Source: Alphaproteobacteria bacterium
GTDB lineage: Bacteria > Pseudomonadota > Alphaproteobacteria > Rickettsiales > UBA6187
Direction of reading: 5' to 3'
DNA: 9,786 nt
NCBI GenBank assembly: GCA_024280585.1
Contig: JAJRPW010000127.1
Span: forward strand, 1 to 9,786
Numbering within the stretch: the first letter of the stretch is position 1; every line of letters starts with the position of its first letter. Position numbers and translations under genes: made by a program. Below, one piece after another: positions 6,448-9,786 of this stretch. The notes under the pieces are model-generated. The model was not told where the DNA came from. It saw nothing but the letters and a program-made list of their open reading frames with translations, and searched no databases.

Positions 6448-6918
6448 ATGTCTAGACGTAGAGCCGCAGTAAAAAGAACTATTTTGCCTGATGCAAAATA
6501 TCATAATCAGTTTATAGCAAAATTTATTAATTGCCTTATGAAACAAGGTAAAAAATCTATTGCTGAAAGAGCGATATACGAAGCCCTTGAGCAGGTTAAA
6601 AAAAGCCTTAAGCAGGATGAGCTTGAGATTTTCCTTGAGGCTATAGAAAATGTAAAACCTTCGGTTGAGGTTCGTTCGCGCAGAGTCGGCGGGGCTACTT
6701 ACCAGGTTCCTGTTGAGGTTCGTACTAATCGTAGGTTGGCGTTATCAATAAAATGGATTATTGATTCGGCAAGAAAACGTCGTGAAAAGGTTATTAGTGC
6801 TAAACTTGCGGGCGAAATTATTGACGCCTATAAAAAACAAGGTGAAGCAATGAAGAAGCGTGAAAGCACGCATAAAATGGCTGATGCAAACAAAGCATTC
6901 GCTCATTATCGTTGGTAA
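6448..6918 (+). CDS. rpsG: 30S ribosomal protein S7
   Basis: S7 nucleates assembly of the head of the small subunit on the 3' domain of 16S rRNA and lines the exit site. The 156-residue length is standard for bacteria. It starts MSRRRAAVKR, holds the signature KPSVEVRSRRVGGATYQVPVEV (70-91) and ends HKMADANKAFAHYRW. The Shine-Dalgarno AGGAAAG lies about 9 nt before the ATG. In enterobacteria S7 represses the operon at the rpsL-rpsG spacer; here that spacer is only 25 nt and shows no obvious equivalent structure. Confidence 0.98.
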   Translation: MSRRRAAVKRTILPDAKYHNQFIAKFINCLMKQGKKSIAERAIYEALEQVKKSLKQDELEIFLEAIENVKPSVEVRSRRVGGATYQVPVEVRTNRRLALSIKWIIDSARKRREKVISAKLAGEIIDAYKKQGEAMKKRESTHKMADANKAFAHYRW

Positions 6919-6945
6919 TAAAATTTAAAGTGGTTATTTAGAAAA

Positions 6946-9036
6946 ATGGCAAGAACGACTCCAATAGAATTATATCGCAATATCGGTATTATGGCGCATA
7001 TTGACGCTGGTAAAACCACAACTACCGAGCGTATTTTGTACTATACTGGTAAATCCCATAAAATTGGTGAAGTGCACGAGGGTGCTGCCACCATGGACTG
7101 GATGGAGCAAGAGCAAGAGCGCGGCATTACTATTACTTCGGCTGCTACCACTTGCTTCTGGACTTCTGAAAACAAACAATACAGAATTAATATTATTGAT
7201 ACTCCTGGTCACGTTGACTTTACTATTGAAGTTGAGCGTAGCTTGCGTGTATTAGATGGCGCTGTTGCTGTGTTTGACGGCGTTGCAGGTGTTGAGCCGC
7301 AATCTGAAACCGTATGGCGCCAGGCTGATAAATATGGCGTTCCGAGAATGTGTTTTGTTAACAAACTTGACAGAACCGGCGCTGACTTCTTCATGTGTGT
7401 TGATATGATTAAAGACCGTCTTGGCGCAAATGCTCTCGTGTTACAGTTGCCGATCGGCCTTGAAGACAAGCTTAAGGGCGTGGTTGATCTGGTTAAAATG
7501 AAGGCTATTATTTGGAAAGATGAAGCTTTGGGAGCCGAATTTGAGTTGCTTGATATTCCTTCTGATATGCAAGAGCAGGCGGAAAAATACCGTGACAATC
7601 TTGTGGAGCTTGCTGTAGAAGCTGATGATGACTTGATGGAAGCCTATCTTGAAGGTGAAGAAATTTCGGAAGCGGATCTAAAAAAATGCATCCGAAAAGG
7701 TACTATTGACGGAGCGTTTGTGCCTGTTGTTTGTGGTAGCGCCTTCAAAAACAAAGGTGTACAACCTCTTCTTGACGCTGTTGTCGATTATTTACCGGCT
7801 CCAGTTGACGTTACTGCGATCGCTGGTGTTGACGCAAGAGACGAAGAAAAATCTATCGAGCGCAGATCTTCTGATGATGAGCCGTTCGCAGCCTTGGCAT
7901 TTAAAGTGATGACCGACCCTTTTGTTGGTTCTTTGACTTTTATAAGAATTTATTCTGGTGTTATGAGTGCTGGCGAGACCGTTATTAATTCTACAAAAGA
8001 TAAAAAAGAACGCATAGGCCGTATGTTGTTGATGCATGCCAATTCACGTGAGGATATAAAAGAAGCACGTGCGGGTGATATTGTTGCGGTGGCCGGCTTG
8101 AAAGCCACGACTACCGGTGATACATTATGTGATCCTAAAAATGCCGTGATCTTGGAAAGAATGGATTTTCCTGAACCGGTTATTGAAGTTGCTGTTGAGC
8201 CTAAGACCAAAGCTGACCAAGAGAAAATGGGTATTGCCATAGGTCGTTTGGTTTCCGAGGATCCTTCTTTGCGAGTTGAGACTGACGAGGAAAACGGTCA
8301 AACTATACTAAAAGGTATGGGCGAGCTGCACCTTGAAATTATTATTGATCGTATGCGACGTGAATTTGATGTTGGTGCCAATATCGGTGCGCCGCAAGTT
8401 GCTTACAGAGAGACTATAACCAAGCCTTATGAAATTGTTTATCAGCACAAAAAACAATCAGGTGGCGCTGGTCAATACGCAAAAGTTAAGATTTTGTTTG
8501 AGCCTACTGAGCCAGGTTCCGGCTTTGAATTTAAAGATACTGTTACTGGTGGTAACGTTCCGAAAGAATATATTCCTTCAGTTGGCAAGGGTATAGATAT
8601 GATTAAAGAAGGTGGTATCATAGCTGGATTCCCGATGACGGATTTCAAAGCCACTTTGCTTGATGGTGCTTATCATGATGTTGATTCCAGTAGTTTAGCG
8701 TTTGAACTTGCTGCCAAGGCCGCTTTTAAAGAGGCTGCTAATTTGGCTAGCCCTGTTCTTTTGGAGCCGATGATGAGAGTTGAAGTTATCACTCCTGAGG
8801 ATTATACAGGTGATATTATTGGTGATTTAAATAGTCGTCGTGGTCAAGTAAGCGGTATGGAACCAAGAGGGAACGCGCAAATCGTGAATGCCCTGGTTCC
8901 TCTAGCGTCAATGTTTGGTTACGTAAATAATTTAAGGTCAATGTCGCAAGGTCGCGCCCAGTTTAGTATGGAATTTGAAAGCTACGCACAAGTACCGAGC
9001 CAAGTTGCCGATGAAATAAAAGCAAAAGTTGCTTAG
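6946..9036 (+). CDS. fusA: Elongation factor G
   Basis: EF-G is the GTPase that drives translocation of tRNA and mRNA and, with RRF, ribosome recycling. The 696-residue length is standard. G motifs are AHIDAGKTT at 17-25, RGITI at 59-63, DTPGH at 85-89 and NKLD at 139-142. Domain III carries GMGELHLEI, domain IV begins near YRETITK (487) and contains the tip loop YHDVDSSS (about 575-582), and domain V begins near PMMRVEVITPED (about 608). The sequence is clearly of alphaproteobacterial type (MARTTPIELYRNIGIMAHIDAGKTTTTERILYYTG). The ribosome site before 6946 is weak, which suggests coupling to rpsG across the 27-nt gap. No resistance-type or missing catalytic residue was noticed. Confidence 0.98.
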   Translation: MARTTPIELYRNIGIMAHIDAGKTTTTERILYYTGKSHKIGEVHEGAATMDWMEQEQERGITITSAATTCFWTSENKQYRINIIDTPGHVDFTIEVERSLRVLDGAVAVFDGVAGVEPQSETVWRQADKYGVPRMCFVNKLDRTGADFFMCVDMIKDRLGANALVLQLPIGLEDKLKGVVDLVKMKAIIWKDEALGAEFELLDIPSDMQEQAEKYRDNLVELAVEADDDLMEAYLEGEEISEADLKKCIRKGTIDGAFVPVVCGSAFKNKGVQPLLDAVVDYLPAPVDVTAIAGVDARDEEKSIERRSSDDEPFAALAFKVMTDPFVGSLTFIRIYSGVMSAGETVINSTKDKKERIGRMLLMHANSREDIKEARAGDIVAVAGLKATTTGDTLCDPKNAVILERMDFPEPVIEVAVEPKTKADQEKMGIAIGRLVSEDPSLRVETDEENGQTILKGMGELHLEIIIDRMRREFDVGANIGAPQVAYRETITKPYEIVYQHKKQSGGAGQYAKVKILFEPTEPGSGFEFKDTVTGGNVPKEYIPSVGKGIDMIKEGGIIAGFPMTDFKATLLDGAYHDVDSSSLAFELAAKAAFKEAANLASPVLLEPMMRVEVITPEDYTGDIIGDLNSRRGQVSGMEPRGNAQIVNALVPLASMFGYVNNLRSMSQGRAQFSMEFESYAQVPSQVADEIKAKVA

Positions 9037-9063
9037 AGAGTTTAACTAATTTAGGAGAAAGAA

Positions 9064-9786
9064 ATGTCAAAAGCAAAGTTTGAGCGCACAAAGCCGCATT
9101 GTAATATCGGTACTATCGGTCATGTTGACCATGGTAAGACGAGTTTGACGGCGGCGATCACGAAGTTTTTTGGTGAATATCAGGCCTATGATGCGATTGA
9201 TAATGCGCCTGAGGAGCGTGAGCGTGGTATCACAATTGCGACGGCTCATGTGGAATATGAAACAGATGCGCGACATTATGCGCATGTTGATTGTCCGGGT
9301 CACGCGGATTATGTAAAGAATATGATCACTGGAGCGGCGCAAATGGATGGTGCGATTTTGGTTGTGAGTGCGGCTGATGGCCCGATGCCACAGACTCGCG
9401 AGCATATTTTGCTGGCACGTCAGGTTGGCGTTCCGTCGCTGGTTGTTTTCCTTAATAAAGTTGACCAGGTTGATGATGAAGAATTACTTGAACTAGTTGA
9501 GATGGAAGTGCGTGAATTGCTTAGTAGCTATGACTTTCCCGGTGATGATATCCCGGTTATTAAAGGTTCTGCATTATGCGCTTTGGAGGATAAAAACCCT
9601 GAAATTGGCGAGAATGCAGTGCGTGAATTGATGAAGGCGGTTGATGATTATATTCCACAGCCGGATCGCCCGATTGACGGTGATTTTATCATGCCTATCG
9701 AGGATGTATTTAGTATTTCCGGTCGCGGAACGGTTGTAACTGGGCGTATCGAGCGCGGCGTGGTGAATATCAATGATGAGATTGAA
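9064..9786 (+). CDS. tuf: Elongation factor Tu, 3' end outside the window
   Basis: EF-Tu delivers aminoacyl-tRNA to the ribosome as a GTP complex. The 241 residues seen cover the G domain and the start of domain 2. Motifs are GHVDHGKTS at 19-27, RGITI at 54-58, DCPGH at 76-80, NKVD at 131-134, GSALCALE after the nucleotide site, and DVFSISGRGTVVTGRIERG in domain 2. A strong Shine-Dalgarno, AGGAG (9053-9057), precedes the ATG by 6 nt, far better than that of fusA. Compared with E. coli EF-Tu, the stretch between helix A and switch I (FFGEYQAYD) is five residues shorter. Alanine is mostly GCG here, unlike fusA just upstream. About 155 residues should follow beyond the window. It is the last known gene of the str operon. 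Confidence 0.97.
   Translation, partial: MSKAKFERTKPHCNIGTIGHVDHGKTSLTAAITKFFGEYQAYDAIDNAPEERERGITIATAHVEYETDARHYAHVDCPGHADYVKNMITGAAQMDGAILVVSAADGPMPQTREHILLARQVGVPSLVVFLNKVDQVDDEELLELVEMEVRELLSSYDFPGDDIPVIKGSALCALEDKNPEIGENAVRELMKAVDDYIPQPDRPIDGDFIMPIEDVFSISGRGTVVTGRIERGVVNINDEIE

Noticed and set aside
7209..7598. Minus-strand open frame of 129 codons opposite fusA
   Set aside because: It mirrors EF-G codons, is Ser/Thr-rich without motifs, and has no promoter.

Overview
The window looks like chromosomal DNA of an AT-rich alphaproteobacterium. The evidence is the very alphaproteobacterial ribosomal protein S12, S7 and EF-G sequences in classic str-operon order, an EF-Tu beginning KPHCNIGTIGHVDHGKTS, an argD-argF pair, and the start of a VirB8-type type IV secretion gene. 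A VirB8 gene on the chromosome of such an organism suggests a host-associated lineage (Rickettsiales-like or another low-GC alphaproteobacterial group). I cannot fix the order or genus from sequence alone.

Left part (1-3483, minus strand). Reading leftwards from about 3483 there is an ABC-2 type transporter permease without an adjacent ATPase gene, then argD (acetylornithine aminotransferase) and argF (ornithine carbamoyltransferase), then a virB8-like gene cut by the window edge. argD has a near-consensus promoter whose -35 box overlaps the stop codon of the permease gene. argD and argF overlap by 8 nt, and argF starts with GTG. Together argD and argF give the transamination and carbamoylation steps of arginine synthesis.

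Middle part (3484-5884, plus strand). A 39-bp divergent spacer separates the permease from a glycerol-1-phosphate dehydrogenase (AraM/EgsA-like) gene. A pentapeptide-repeat protein of unknown role follows, with its own promoter. Its 3' end overlaps, in another frame, a short stretch that reads like the C-terminal tail of flagellar FliF, possibly a gene remnant.

Right part (5885-9786, plus strand). A strong promoter (TTGACG, 17 bp, TAGTAT, preceded by an A/T-rich stretch) and a leader of about 90 nt drive the str operon: rpsL, rpsG, fusA and tuf, the last cut by the right edge. These encode the small-subunit proteins S12 and S7 and the two elongation GTPases.

Most of the window is housekeeping. 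I saw no CRISPR array, insertion sequence, tRNA or rRNA. The points most worth a second look are the VirB8 gene beside arginine synthesis genes, the possible FliF remnant, an abrupt change in third-base composition inside the dehydrogenase gene at a GC-rich inverted repeat, the pentapeptide protein with an unrecognised C-terminal region, and an EF-Tu shortened by five residues before switch I.
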